A stretch of 64,000 nucleotides of DNA from Antedon mediterranea (GCF_964355755.1 NC_092679.1:10594932-10658931); one strand, 5' to 3'. Positions 1 to 13,052 are shown, counted from the first letter of the stretch. Notes: generated from the letters alone by a model not told the origin. A program made the numbers and translations.

Positions 1-525
1 TATTATTGGTAGTTGGTCATGTCTCAACTGCTTCCCGCAGTTGACATAACACCTTCCTCAATATGTGTGCTGTTCCCACGATAGCCGACATCTGAGCGCT
101 CCCTACGATGTCCGGTACATTTAACTTTTCATGCTATTTTTTTGCATTTTTTAAAAATTGTTTAAAGAGAGCCAATTACTATTGGAACCACTATAACCTT
201 TGCTCTGTGGATTCTCTTGATTTCAAAAGCCAGTTCTTGGTATTTTTCTACCTTTTCTTTCTCTCTGTTTATGATGTTTTGGTCCGCTGGCACAGCTATG
301 TCAACCAATGTCCACCAATGTCCATTCATATGTGGGTCTACATTTCTTAACAATAGTAATATCAGGTCGATTGTGTTTTAATTTCTTTTGTAAACTGTCA
401 TGTCCCAAGTAATTCAAATGTTTTTATTCTCTGTGACTGCTAATGGCTGATGGTAATACCATTTGTCAGTACATTCATATTTTTTGCAAATCTCCCAGTG
501 TACCCGCAATGCTACCATGTCATGA
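1..525 (-). pseudogene. LINE ORF2 C-terminal domain, decayed, runs off left edge
   Basis: Minus-strand translation in several frames gives the tail domain that follows reverse transcriptase in a large group of animal LINE polyproteins. Seen in order: KCHDMVALRVHWEICKKY, then KWYYHQPLAV near 420-530; DIAVPADQNI followed by EKYQELAFEIKRIHRA and VIVVPIVIGSL near 162-300; and GSAQMSAIVGTAHILRKVL near 20-100. In intact relatives this acidic and hydrophobic block (VPxDxNI, KYxxLxxEIxRIW, PVIVGALG, LLGTAHILR) closes the ORF. The frames are broken between the pieces by small indels and a stop, so it is not functional. The end of the element lies left of base 1. I am confident of the family and not of the clade. 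Confidence 0.7.
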
Positions 526-1844
526 CACTTTCTATACACTCTGGGTGTAGTAGTATTAGTAGTAGCATATATATATTGTATATATAGAATAATTAAAAAT
601 GCCAACATCTTAAGTTTAACAAAAACGGGAGGTGTGGATTTTTTTAAAGGTCAATAAAACCTTCTATTTATTAAAGCCCAGAATCGAAGAGGTAAAGAGT
701 GCAGGGTGTGAGGTGACAAGCAGTATTTCATTTCATTTTCATTTTTATTTCTGTATTTTGTATTGTATTGCTATGGAGGAAAATAAATGTCTTTTGAATT
801 GAAATGGTCGATAGGTAAGGGGAATCCCCTTTTCATTTGGAAAAAAAACCACAAAATATTAATTATTGTACAATGGCTTAAATATTGCAAAATCCATTGC
901 ATTCACATGCATATATATATCAACATTCAGTTAACTTTGTAATCTGGGAGAAAATATGAAAAACCAAGAGATTGCCATATTTAACAAAAATGGGAGTGTT
1001 GGCAATAATATTATATTGGACTGCATTGCAGTAAAGGTACTTTTGTACTATTTTAAAAAAAATGGAAATAATGATTACATAATTGTATTAATTAGTTAGC
1101 AAAAAAAAAAAAAGTGGGTACTTTTTGTACTGATATCAATGAAATATTAATACAATTAATTTGATTTCTTGTACAACATAGTTAGGATATATTTGAACAT
1201 GGATTCTATGTTTTTAAGTGCAGTGCTTTTCTGCCAACCATCTGTTGTGCTGATTTGTGATCACAAGTCTATTTTGAGTAAAAATTACAACATGATCAGT
1301 TTATAAACAGCTAGTAAAACCTGTTTTGAAGGATGTCAATTCTTTAAAAAAAAAATTAGAAATGGGCCTCATTTCTCTAACAATAAAGTACTGTATTCTA
1401 AATTGTGTTTTTTATACAGTGACAAGTCAGATGTACAAAATGTATCTAAAAATTAAATAAATAGCAACATGATTTAAGAGTTGGTGCATTGAATATTACA
1501 ATTCCAATAAAATACAATACAATATGACACATTCTATTATAAAATCTACTGCATGAACAGTTCATCATAGAATTACCATTTGAAACATGGAGGTTAACGA
1601 CCAGGAATGATCACATCAGGAGTCAGAGGTCATCAATAAAAAAATACATGACTTTGAAATATGCATAATTGACAAACAAGTTTGATTATGAGTCCGTTTT
1701 CACATATACATATTTAAAAAGCGAGCGGGATCTGCCATACTCAATCTACCACACCTACAATATTTCCATAAGTAAGTTTGGATATGACAGATACCGTGTA
1801 GTTCCAGCGCAATTTGGGAGCCAAAATATATATTTTAAAATTGC
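526..1844. other. Intergenic AT-rich stretch, no gene seen
   Basis: There is no ORF with recognisable protein similarity. Near 755-800 a short motif ending ATAAATGTCTTTTGAATTGA resembles the 3' tail of a LINE. The remainder is poly(A/T)-rich single-copy-looking DNA. Confidence 0.4.
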
Positions 1845-2280
1845 TGTATGTTCAGACTCACAGCCTTATGCAAGGTAGCGTTATGTAAGTGGCGTACATA
1901 TTTTTGTGTCTGAAGTAGGCTTTGGAACAGACAGCTGTTATGAATAATAAATAATGTACACTTAATAAAACTAGCAGCACAGGGCAGATTTAATAACGCT
2001 AATCCAATGATGCATCAGTGATTTTTCTAAGCGTCAAATCAATTTTCAGATTTTCAATTTTAAATAGTACAGTTGGCGTCGGAGATATGTTAGTAATCAT
2101 AATTAGTTAGTAATAATATGATATAAGTAATCAGATAATTTTCCGTGTAATAAAGTATATGTAAATCAGTATATTTGAAGGTAAAATTATATAAATAACA
2201 AAAAAGAACTTTACAATGTAAACTCTAGATAGTTCTATCTGAACCAGATTGTTGTCTCTGAACACTTTTAACGCCACAGA
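1845..2280 (+). mobile_element. MITE fragment, same family as 36622-37271
   Basis: It starts with the same GTATGTTCAGACTCAC terminus and GGCGTACATATTTTTGTGTC subterminal block as the full element at 36622-37271. It continues through the shared AATAACGCTAATCCA and GATGCATCAGTGATT blocks and stops near the shared TTTAACGCCAC block, without the right terminal repeat. It encodes nothing convincing; the 69-codon frame across its left end is accidental. Confidence 0.6.
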
Positions 2281-2525
2281 TGGTTCTCGGATACAGTCAT
2301 TTCAGCATAAAAAAACTGACGATTTTAAATGTACGTACCGCAGGACTATAATACATGTCGTTTACAGGAATGAATAAATAGACACAGTGATTTATGTAGT
2401 CAAATAAAATTAGCATCCTGAGAATTACTTACGAAAGAAAAGTAACTTTATATACCATCGAGTAAAAATTCTAGAAGTAATTCGCGATTTACCGAATTTT
2501 GCCCTTACGTAAAATGCCGTGTAAG
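2281..2525. repeat. Fragments of two interspersed repeat families
   Basis: The stretch ACCGCAGGACTATA plus CATGTCGTTTACAGGAA (about 2336-2372) recurs near 58826-58860, and its left part recurs inverted near 25292-25345. The following piece, TTTATATACCATCGAGTAAA to TTGCCCTTACGTAAA (about 2447-2511), recurs at 19620-19690 and 60935-61000. Confidence 0.6.
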
Positions 2526-3452
2526 TAGCGTTTACTCCGTTTGTTGATCTCACCACACACAAAAATGAATATCTCTACTTTCTTGCATGAAACTATGAAA
2601 ACTCAAAAAGTGGGTTACTTTTATTTTACTAATTACAAGTTGAATAACGTTCATACCAACCAGTGTAAAGCTAAAATCTTTAGGGGTCTTTTAGTCCTTA
2701 TTACATATCAATCAGATCACATACATAGTTTCAATCAGCTTTGTAAAAACATAGAAATTGGCTAAAATTGCTGTCTGTGGCAGTTTCTAACGGGATGTGT
2801 TAAGGCCATACGGTTAATTGTGTCATTCATCCTACTTGTCCTACAATATTATGACGTTTACTAGTACACAAATCAATCTAGTATTAAAAGAATAAGCTTA
2901 TAATACATTATCCTGTTCTTTATATTAAAAAAGACAAATAAAAAGTAGTATATGCAATTAGAGTATATGGGGGTGTAGGCAGATGTGACAGCGAGAGTAG
3001 TACTTTTTAAGAGGGCTTGTATAGTTTGATTTATCTTCACCATATTTCATAAAGTATTGTTATTAGTAATATTGGAGAGTGCAACCTTATACGGTGATGT
3101 TTGTACATTTTAAGCCATTCTGGCCATAAATGAAATATTCTTGTTCATATAATCGAGTTATGAGATGTGAAATAAAAATTAAACGATATAATAAGTACAT
3201 TGGTACTGAATGAACAATCGGTGGAAATCTGCACACCAAAAAAAATGGAGAAAAATATAGGCCTATAGTATACTCTACTTTTTATTTAAAGGGGGGTTCC
3301 GGGTTTAAAATGAATAGTAAAAAATGGAAAATATATTTGTTTGTCTCTTGAACGGTAAAAGTTTCAATTTATATAAGCGCCCAGTGAAGCAGAACGAAGG
3401 CTGTGAAATCAGGCCAGATTACAAGTGCAGCTACGGCAAAATCACACTGTGG

Positions 3453-3569
3453 TTACAAAATAGGAAATTCGTGAAATGGTCCATCTTCCGACGACTCGTT
3501 ATCATTAACCATATCAATTACTTTTGTAAAATTATACTTATCTGATGCAATTTTAGTCGGTCTTCCCAT
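3453..3569 (-). CDS. Possible small first exon or ORF, unknown
   Basis: A 38-residue minus-strand ORF begins MGRPTKIASDKYNFTKVIDM and continues with an acidic VNDNESSEDG stretch. I do not recognise it. The composition looks more protein-like than the surrounding shadows. The sequence just upstream on its strand (3570-4300) is richer in CG dinucleotides than the rest of the window and holds two CACGTG E-box motifs (near 3736 and 3769), as a promoter might. It could be the first exon of a neighbour gene running left, or chance. No obvious downstream exon was found before the LINE remnant at the left edge. Confidence 0.25.
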   Translation of the reverse strand: MGRPTKIASDKYNFTKVIDMVNDNESSEDGPFHEFPIL

Positions 3570-4650
3570 TTATAAAGTCAATTTTTTATGAAAATTCATC
3601 AAAACAGTGAAAAATTAGATATGTTTGCACTTTACGTTTGCCGATTTTCGCACCGACTTAGGGAAAAATCAAAATCAATGAAGCGTAACGTATACTGTAC
3701 ATTCCTGCTGAGGATCGAGCGAGACGACGATACACGTGCTCTCTCTGCTGCCCATGCCTGGCATCATCACGTGATAAGCAGATACAACAATACCAAACTG
3801 GTCGGGTCGAGTATACCCCGTCTATAATCACAACATGAACGATGTACAGTATTTGATTGAAGGTCGACTCGACCTACCGGAATGGTATAGATAATATAGC
3901 TCGAATGAGAGAGTTGGAATATTTGTGTAGTGCAGCCTATAGTAAAAGGCCTGGTAGTATCAATTCGCATAGGGTCTACTACACTAGCTAGCTCAATTTT
4001 TAACTGGGCCGGATCGGCTAGGTCTCCTTCCTACTACCTGGTCTACTTGCTTGATGCATGAGTATCCGCTTTTTTGGAGAGTAAACTAAGCCTATTTTAT
4101 TTTAGGCCTACTTAGACGATCGGGACACCATACGTGTGGACGGCGATCGGACCTTGTTTTGCTTCAATATTTACAGCCAATTTTGTAGAACGTTTTAGGT
4201 TTAGATTGTTTAGGAGTTTGGTTGATAGGATGGGTTTGTTATTTATGGGCCAAACGTCTAGTAGTAGGCTAGCTCTAGGCCCATGGGCCCCATTGTTTTA
4301 ACGTAGCCATCGTGGCATGGAATCCCTAGTCAGAATGGCTCTCGCCCATTAGGCTAGGCCTAGAGTAGTATTGTACGTGAAGCCGATAATACGATCTGTA
4401 CTATCATGGAGTTTTACTCCATGGTACTATAGAGGTATAAAAATAGTATAATTTATGACTCCGTAATCTGTACTAAATTTTGTATTTCATTAAATGTCAA
4501 ATAAATATATGCTACTACTGTTATTATTACACTTTAGGCCTAGCTTAGAAAATCTAAAAAAAATGTATTTCACAATGATCGGGTGGTCGTCGTTTGACAG
4601 GGGAGAGAGATGTAAATTAGTTGACAAACACAACGTACATGACGTCGCGA
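3570..4650. promoter_or_regulatory. CG-richer intergenic block, possible promoter
   Basis: Compared with its flanks this stretch has noticeably more CG dinucleotides. It has two CACGTG hexamers near 3736 and 3769 and TAGGCCTA-type runs near 4260-4370. A short perfect hairpin, CATGGAG-TTTTA-CTCCATG, sits near 4405. No TATA box or initiator could be pinned down, so promoter function is only suggested. Confidence 0.25.
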
Positions 4651-6904
4651 GTTTGGAATACGTGATTTTGTGAATATCTCATGAATATTAATGAGCTTCC
4701 CTAAGCTGCTGAAAAACAGACTTTCCATGAATTTACCCTAAAATGTATATGAAATTTAATTTTTTTAATTTCTCGTTATTACTTCTTCATTCTGACATGT
4801 CTATATTGCTATAATATTTTTTATTTAATAAATAAACGATATTTAAAAGCAATTTTAAACCCAGAATCCCCCTTTATTAAGCTGCAGCTTACAGGTCTTC
4901 GCCTCCTAGACCCTTTATACTAAATCTTTTTTATTGCCAAATCAAACAAATTTGCATTACTCTACCTTCTTTTCCACCTACATATTGTAAATGTTTACTC
5001 ACAGTAGGCCTTCCTACAGTAACTGCAGCAATTTCTAAACGATGGTTGTGTGAAAGTGCACATGCCTAGTGCGGTTTCATTTAAACAAGTTTGGTCTAAT
5101 AATAATTGTAGGCTTATTAAAAAATACTAATCTTCACTTGGGACCAATTTTGATGAATAAAAATGAAATGAATGAAAATTAATGTCAATAGATTACGTAT
5201 ACTAATGAAGTGATCAGATTAAAACAAAATAATGATGACCTCCACTACACAATACTTAAGTGCCTTCAGCAATTTACCTACAAATGCCTTCAATTATGAA
5301 CTCAACAAAATCAATCTGTAAAATGTGGTGTAAATGCAGAAATCTATTGTGAAATTAAGTTCAAATTTTGCTAAATAAATTAGCGCCATGGGGAAGGCAA
5401 AAGAATTGAGAAGTTGCATGACATCAATATTTGAAAGCACTGTACACGGTTTTTTTTTTGTAGAACATTTGCCTCAAGGCATTACTACTAGTTTCCACTG
5501 GAATTCATTATACCATGGAGTTACTCCATGATTATACACAAATTTAGAGTGGCAAATTAAATCCAGTCTTTTTATACTATAACGGGAATATAAAAATGGT
5601 ATGTAACTGTAGGGATTTGTGAGTATCAACGTCATGACTACAATCTTCCTCTCAATAGGAAACTTGTTGTCATGTTTTGAAACTGTTTCATACCTTCTGG
5701 CCTCTTGTAAATAATTGTTTGTATAGCTGTGTTCATCCATAGTACTTATTTTGTAAATTAGTTATAAAGACATTTATAAGGGCCTTGAAATAGCTCCAGG
5801 CTCTTTTGATATTTAACAAAACCCTGTGATACATGTAAAATTTAACAATAACAAATCATTAAAATTGGAAAGCAATTGGAGTTACCTTTATTCTTTACAA
5901 ACTTTTGTACTTGACATATGTTGATGTTGTAATTTAAGAAAATGGAATAAATAAATAATTACTACAAAATTAACAAATAAATCTGGACAATTGTGTTAAG
6001 TAGTAGCCACCTCCTTCAACACACAATAAGCTGATACTTTAATAAGCGTAAAGTTTTTAATAATCTTACACATTTTTAAAAAACGGATTCAGTACATGCC
6101 CGATTAATACTTTTCTGAAGCTGTCAGTGTCATGGTCAATTGAAATAGTATAATTAAAATGTTATAGATGATTACAAGACTACAAAAGAACCATTATGAA
6201 TAATTTGGTTTTTATTAACTTCATCTACTAAAGTTCACTTTGTTTTTTAAAATGCACATATTTTTATTGAAAGTCATTTTCAATTTAAATAGTACAGTAG
6301 ATGCACAGTGGCTTAACACTTTTGTTTTAATCATTAATAATGAATTACCTAACTCATTAGGTTTTGAAAATTAGTACCAAAGTATGTACCAACTTTCTAT
6401 ACCCTCCCTTACATATATATAGATTTCATGATTTTTCAATAGCGTACAGGTATTTTAAATTAATGTGCTATTGTGATTCTATTTGTAGCATAATGCATTA
6501 CTGTGTGCATAAATGAAATTTCATGTTACAATTCAACATGCCATTTTCTAACCAGAGATATTTCTATAATTTATGTAAACACTTCAGGGACTACCTGATA
6601 TTGCTTTAAAAAAAAACCTAAAAAAAAAAAAATGTACCTCCATAGTTCATAATTTACATCTAAATGTTCATTTTAACAACTATATTAAAAGATGAATGGC
6701 CTTTTCCAAACTAGATGATTTAGCCAACATATATTCCGATGCCTAAAAATTAGAGGATATGCTTCTGCATGTTGTTGAATGAGTATTGGATTTGTATAAA
6801 TAAAAATAACATGTTGTGTGAAATACACAACATAAAAGGCATACAAAAATAAATATAAAATTATTAAAGACACTAGACCTACATATTTTGGACCTAATTT
6901 AAGG
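4651..6904. other. Intergenic AT-rich stretch, no gene seen
   Basis: Only short AT-rich frames are present. A LINE-tail-like AATAAAAATGAAATGAATGA motif occurs near 5157. A hairpin, CATGGAGTTACTCCATG, lies near 5514. No protein similarity was recognised on either strand. Confidence 0.4.
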
Positions 6905-7340
6905 CCACACACTACATTTTATGTAAAAATAAATACTATATGAATATATTGCGATCATTTTTTTGTCGTAACAATTACAAGTGTGAAAAATAAGTCGATT
7001 CGATTCTAATTTAAGCGGCCCGCTTTAAATCCCAACATGCATTGCGCGCGGATTTATATTTTTATATTGTGATGTGATTCATCTACTTCAACTGATCACG
7101 TGAAACTGTAAGCGAAATAACAGGTCTTTCCCAATTTGTATAAACAGATTCTGCCAACAAAAGGAAAGACAATTAATTCAGCACTGAGACTTCCTAGAAA
7201 CTTCTAAGAGAGAACTTTCGATGCAAGCTACTTAGGTAGTGCATTGTTTTTCTATTTCTATCATAATTAACCTTAGAATGCACATTTATGAAATGACCCG
7301 GTTTAATGCTTTTAAAGTTATATATATGCATTATTTTTAA
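6905..7340 (+). repeat. 430-bp interspersed repeat, copy 1
   Basis: It is aligned by eye with 10990-11466. Shared blocks are CATGCATTGCGCGCG / AATGCATCGCGCACG, ATATTGTGATGTGA, AGACAATTAATTCAGCA, ACTTAGGTAGTG and TTATATATGCATTATTTTTA. A related inverted piece occurs near 27300-27430. This copy lies just 3' of the INO80 stop on the gene's strand, so it may be within the 3' UTR. It is non-coding. Confidence 0.65.
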
Positions 7341-7694
7341 AAAACGTAGAAAAAATTGCAGGTCTAGTGTCTTAAACTTAAAATGAATCAAAATAAATGT
7401 AAAAATAATAAAATGCAGTGTGTAATACAAAACATGGCATCCAAGAAAAAATACAATGTGTCTTGCCAAGGACATAAGCAATGCAACTAGGGTTGGTCTC
7501 AAATGCCTAACACACAGTGCCATACTTCATTTATCAGCAAATAGTAAATATTATTCTTGTTAAATTTACTATTTTCTCCAACATGATCAATTGTCGAAAA
7601 TAGTAAATCTACACTTGGTCCCATGATGTTCTTTCAACCAAACGTTTGAGCCATATAACAAGAAATTATGTCCTACCATTCAATTTCTGTTTAT

Positions 7695-7816
7695 TTATGT
7701 TCTATCTGGACTAGCAGACATTGTATTTTGATTGGCTGATGGCATGACATCCGCAGAATATACTTGACTAGTAGATATGCAAGAAGTACTTGTTGACTGA
7801 CCAATGTTACTAGAAC
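7695..7816 (-). CDS. INO80: INO80 exon 12 (last coding exon, with stop)
   Basis: The acceptor is TTTCATTGCAG before 7816, and the exon enters in phase 1. It codes a serine/threonine-rich tail (GSSNIGQSTSTSC to SASPDRT) and stops with TAA at 7695-7697. The vertebrate INO80 C-terminus is likewise a low-complexity Ser/Pro tail, so residue-level similarity is weak. The call rests on position, splice signal and phase. A poly(A) signal could not be fixed: an AATAAA overlaps the stop, and others occur further downstream. Confidence 0.7.
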
Positions 7817-9260
7817 CTGCAATGAAACATTAAGTAATAGTTATATCTTTATAAGAATTTGCAACTTACTGTAACCATGACTTTTTAAAATGTCTAAACT
7901 TACATTTTATTGATATTCCCAATAAAAAGTTACTAGTAAGGCAAACCATAGGTTTTACAAACCCTACCATGACATAGCATGAAGAGAACAATCAATACAT
8001 GACAATAGTACCAATAACAAAAACAAAATATATTTAATGTGTCTACTTGCATAATTTGTTTAAAATAGGGAAATTGATTGGGTTCACAAATTATTTCACT
8101 TAAAACCTCTATTATAAATTAATCATCAGTTACTATAAATATGCTTAGAATTGCTTGTGTGAAAATTGCCTTAACATCAATTTAATTAATTTGTTGGACA
8201 CCTAACGTAATAATTTCACAAGTCTGAAAACAATTGGTTTAGGAAGTTTTCATTTTGTTAAGCCAAATGACAATGATTTTATGCAATAATAATACAAAAA
8301 AAAAACAACAAAAAAAGCTGGTCAATACAAACGAAATACTGCCAAATAGGTCTGTTGTCTTTGGAGTAATTGTTAAAACCAACACCCACTTTACGCACGA
8401 GCACATTCAATAATTAACCCAACAAAAAGCATTGGTAGGTTCATGGAGAAATAATTATCCATGGTAGGTTTAAATATAAGCCATGTTATCAATAATTTTG
8501 TGCTTGAATGCTTAATGATCCTGATGTTGTATCTATTGTTGCATCATTGTAGGTCAACTTCCCATTACTTTCTTAAACTGTAAAAGAAGCTTTAAAGGGG
8601 AAAACCTGCAATTGCATTTTTCTAGACAGCATTTGGTTTAATATTTGTGAAAAGAAAGAAAACATTGAAATAAAACCACACCTAAAAAAGAGTAGAAAAT
8701 ACATGACAGTCAAGTCCCTTTTATTATGACATTTCAAACTTGGAAACAATTAGCAGTGCAAACAAAAATAAATAATGGGGTTTTGTCTCTTTGTCTTAAT
8801 CATGGGAAAAATTAAAATGACAAATAAGATTAACAAATTAATGTTGTTATAAGACCATCTTTTTAAGATTGTGTGTCAAGTTCAGTTTTCTGTTCCAATT
8901 GCTACATGATTTATTTTATTTAATAATAAGTATTTTCTTACTATTAAACTGGTTTGGAAATTACCCAGTAATTTTCAAGAAAATACCAAAACTTACCAAT
9001 AGGAGGGATCTAAATTTTATTTTTCTTGAGAAATTCAACACTATACCATTCTGCAAAAACTGAGGAAGCTAGAGGCAATTTCTCAAGGGCTAATTTTTAG
9101 ACTGTCCTGTAATTAACACTGTAAAAACCTATTTTGTGTTTACATATTCCACACCTTTAAAATCGGAAACCTTTTGAAATATTTATGGGAAAGACTCAGT
9201 TGGAAGCCTGCTGCTGCTACTCAGCACATGCTGAACAATGATATTGACTAATAATAATAA

Positions 9261-9290
9261 CTAGATTTAATTCGTCACTATGATGAATTA
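9261..9290 (-). mobile_element. Helitron-like 3' terminus
   Basis: Read on the minus strand, a hairpin (AATTCATCATAGTGACGAATT, imperfect) is followed after a few bases by CTAG and then T. This is the hairpin-plus-CTRR terminus expected of Helitrons inserted at a T. The same ending occurs at 57717-57745, and hairpin variants occur at 55086-55117 and 56618-56648. Confidence 0.5.
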
Positions 9291-9640
9291 TAGGTTATAT
9301 GCATTGGTTTAAATAAAGATAATTGATTTTTAAAAGATATATAATGAAACGAAATAAGATTTTTTTTATTATCCATATTGTTTGTTCAATTTTATTTCTT
9401 ATTGTATAGATTATACACATGATTTATAATCAAATCTAGTATATAAAGTAACTTACGTCTTTATTATTACCGTATTATTATTTAACAAATGTGGTTTATG
9501 ACATTATACGCAGAAGGATCTTTGATCGGATTGTGATATCGGCTATGTGCGTTAGCAAAATACTATCTTCATATATTATAAAGATCGATCCTGACAAAAT
9601 CAATAATTATCATTGTCATGCATATAACCTACTAATAATA
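9291..9640 (+). repeat. Helitron-associated repeat segment
   Basis: It includes GAAACGAAATAAGATTTTTT (near 9350), which recurs near 54984. It also includes ATGTGGTTTATGACATTATA and GGATCTTTGATCGGATTGTG (near 9489-9535), which recur near 57537-57590. A second CTAG end at 9436-9439 follows ATTTATAATCAAAT and matches the one near 55075. It is non-coding and part of the dispersed family described at 55086 and 56618. Confidence 0.55.
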
Positions 9641-10989
9641 AAAAAAGAAGAAGATAACTATGCTCATACTAGCAATTCACGTTTTGGCGATTGGAGTTGC
9701 CAATTAGAGAAAAAAAAACTGGAGAAAAGGCAAAAGTCAACATCACCCTCTTAGATTTGAGAAAAGGTGCTACAAGCTCTGAGTGAGGGGATTCCACTTT
9801 CAGTTTAGAAAAAAAATAAAAAATTATAAATTCGCTTGTGTGCAAGTATTTTTGTTATATTTATTGCAAAAATCAACACATAGTCCAATACATCAACATT
9901 TAGTTATTGGTGTAATCCAGGAGAAAATGTGGAAAACTGGGAGCACAATGTTAGGAAGAGTCTAAATTACGAGAGTCTCTCAGTGTTGGTATGTATGCAA
10001 ACATTCTAGTTAACTTGTTATAACTCTACTGGTGTCTATTTTCATTACAGTAAGCTGTTTAAAACAAGCTATTGTAAATTAAAGAAATATCCTTAAAATA
10101 ATAAAATTGGTAATAATTAGCAAATTAATTCCATAGGTATCATGCAGTGACTTGCATTCACAGAATTAGGAAGAATAACATAACCAAGCATACTATGTTA
10201 CCAAGTCAACAACAAAACCAGCTGATACAGTAATAAATAGATGATGTTTTGATATAATAAGTACTGTTAGAAGTCAGTGTACTGACAAGGTTTTTGTGAT
10301 GAACATTTGTATAGTTTTTAATTGATTTGATTTTGTGTTAATATTTCCAGCAGACAGTGTGTTTATATGGCAAGTTAGTTGCCACGGTGAATTGTTGTAA
10401 TGAAATAACTCTAATATTAGGATCAACTATATTTTATAAACAAAGTCAAAAGTTATTGGTAATTTAGTTTAAATGCAACTTTCAAGTAATTAGTCATTGA
10501 CTAAATTTTATTAAATAATTGGCTTCGATAAATACAAATTTGGTTTCATTTATAAAACTTTTATAATATATTATCTCCATGATTTTGATTATTATATTAC
10601 TTGCTTAGTTAAAGATACTTTTGATATCGAGGAATTATGTTTTTCACAGGGGATTATATTTTCCCAAAGTGCATTGGTCACTGAAGTCAGTTTTGGAAAA
10701 AAATGACATTAGATCAAATATAAACATAAATGCTCTGAACAACTTGCATTCAATCTTATGTCTCAATGCCTAGCTTACTGTACTAGTTATGTAAGAAGAC
10801 TGGGAAATGCCAGAAATGGTAGTTGTTGCAGCCACTTTTTAGAGTGAATATAAATACAGTATGTTTTGAACAATTTGACACTAAATGAATCCTGCATTGG
10901 TTGAAAATTACCCAGTTTTCCTAAAGTATGTTTAAAAAACCTAAACATTCCTTTTTTATTCCAAAATTAGTACCTATCTATGTTTTTTT
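9641..10989. other. Intron stretch, no feature recognised
   Basis: This is AT-rich INO80 last-intron sequence. The short frames present show no protein similarity, and no clear repeat was matched elsewhere in the window. Confidence 0.35.
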
Positions 10990-11466
10990 TCACATACTAC
11001 ATGTTATGTAAACATAAGTACTAAAAAAACCTATTGCGATAATTTAAAAAATTATAAGTAGATTCTAATCATTTGACTGGCCCCCTGCAAATGCCAGAAT
11101 GCATCGCGCACGAATTGATATCTTCATATTGTGATGTGACCATCGATTGTGATAGGGTAAACAAATAAAGAAACTGTAACTTTTCAGCGAAAATACCAGG
11201 TCTTCCCAAACTTGTAATAACAGTTTCTGCCAAAAAAAGAAAGACAATTAATTCAGCAACAAGACAACGTCGGACCAGGCCTACAGCTAGCGTATGACCA
11301 GCTAGGCCTATACTAATCCAAGTTAGGCCTAGAGACGTCTACGAGAGAACATTCGACGTAAGCAACTTAGGTAGTGAATTGTTTTCCTCTTTTTATTATA
11401 ATTAACCTTAGAAGGCATATTTAAGACTGGTTTCATGTTTAAAGTGTTATATATGCATTATTTTTA
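10990..11466 (+). repeat. 430-bp interspersed repeat, copy 2
   Basis: It is the direct counterpart of 6905-7340 with the same block order. It carries an extra TAGGCCTA-rich insertion near 11278-11335 that the first copy lacks. The two copies flank the last INO80 exon in the same orientation. Confidence 0.65.
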
Positions 11467-12625
11467 CAATTTTAATGTTCCCAAACTGGCCAAATTTTAT
11501 AGTCAATGTATTTAAAAAGAATGTCATAGGATGGATGTGTAAAACAAAAGTGCTATTAAAAGGTGGTACCAATATGAAATGAACATGGACTTTGTTTAAC
11601 TCTCTCATAATGTTATAGTGCTGGAAAATAGAAGAGCACACACATAAATAATAATAAATACCTTTCAGGTTTTGCTTTTCCCTAAACAAGAATTAATTTA
11701 GATTGCACTACCTACATTATGATAATACAATTCATGTAATTGATATACAGATACTGATCTGTACCAACATTATATGTTGTTTGGTGAAACATACTAAGTA
11801 ACAAAAAAAGGATAAACATTAAAAGATTAAAGGTTGTGTATTACTGTCCAAAAGAAGCAAGGAAATACCATCAACAATTCTTCCTTAGTCACACTACAGC
11901 ACTTCATCCTTTGCACCTTAGAAATAGATGGCAGCAAACACTTATTTATTAATGAATCCAAACACATAAACTATTTTTTTTAACAAAAAGCTGTTCATAT
12001 CTTAATTTGGACACACAAGCAGGGAACTTTACAGTTAATATTATACAGTTGATTTTGTTCACTAATTTCTTTATTCACTAATTATTCAATTACTGTATCT
12101 TTATGGATTCTAATCATGAATGTTATTATTTGTGATTCGTACTAGGCGGTTATCATTTTTTAGGTGCTCTGCATTTCAGCATGCATGAATTGTGCTAAAC
12201 TTTCTATCGCCACAGTGAATCTTTTTGCTCGTATTCCATTGAGCTTAAAAAATATTTTCATTGTGCTATCGTCAAAACAAATTTGTTCTGATGGAATGTG
12301 GGAATTTTCCAGAAAGGTCAGACAGTATTCCCCATCTCAATTTGATTTTCAAAACAAAATGAAGAGTTTTTATTTTATTTTCTGGAAATTTGGGAGGGAA
12401 CTGCTTAGTTATTATTATTTTATTGAGCAGTTAGGTTTGTATTGTTTAGAAGTACAGAAAACAAAAACAGTCCAATAAGTCTTAATGTCAAGGTGGGCAA
12501 TTCTAACATAATGATGGAACTTGATAAAGGTGTATCTTGATCTACTGTTTCAGAAACTGTATATAATACTATGTTAAGTCAAAATCCTTTGCAAAGTAAT
12601 TAAATTAGGTAATTATACAGGTGAA

Positions 12626-13052
12626 GAAGTCTCGGTTGTTCGAAGTGTAAGAGTTCCAGTTCAGTATTTTTATTTGGAACTTGTAGTTAAAGGAAAACGT
12701 TCAGCTTTGTTTGGGAGAGATTGGCTCAAATTAGATTGGAAAAGTAGTTTCACTGTTAGGCATATGCTACGAAATGTGGTAAAAATACCCACATCTAAGT
12801 CATTTCCCAATGCCTTTAATGATACGGAGAATACTGGTATAAAAGGTGTCACAGCATCATTTAAGTTATTAAATCCTGATGCTAAACCGTTTTCCAGCAG
12901 GCTCGCCTTATTCCATACTCAATGATAGAGAGTGTAGAGGCTGAGTACACTAAACTAATTAAATCTCAAATGTTGCAACCATTGGAACTTAGTGAGTGGT
13001 CCTCTCCAGTGGTACACATCCATAAGAGTGATGGGTCAATTACAGTAGCTGT
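12626..13052 (+). pseudogene. Ty3/gypsy retrotransposon protease-RT fragment
   Basis: Plus-strand frames give LELVVKGKRSALFGRDWL (about 12676-12730), the end of the aspartic protease region in metazoan gypsy Pol. After a frame change near 12895 they give the start of reverse transcriptase, with SVEAEYTKLIKSQMLQPLE and SEWSSPVVHIHKSDGSI (about 12925-13050). In intact elements this is the segment before the RT catalytic blocks, which are absent here. No LTRs were found nearby. It is a short, frameshifted relic. Confidence 0.7.

Noticed and set aside
7194-7523. 109-codon minus-strand ORF
   Set aside because: It lies mostly in a dispersed non-coding repeat (6905-7340), with hydrophobic, low-complexity translation and no recognisable domain.
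12164-12478. 104-codon plus-strand ORF
   Set aside because: It has AT-rich composition with no similarity, and no repeat or splice support. A chance frame is likely.
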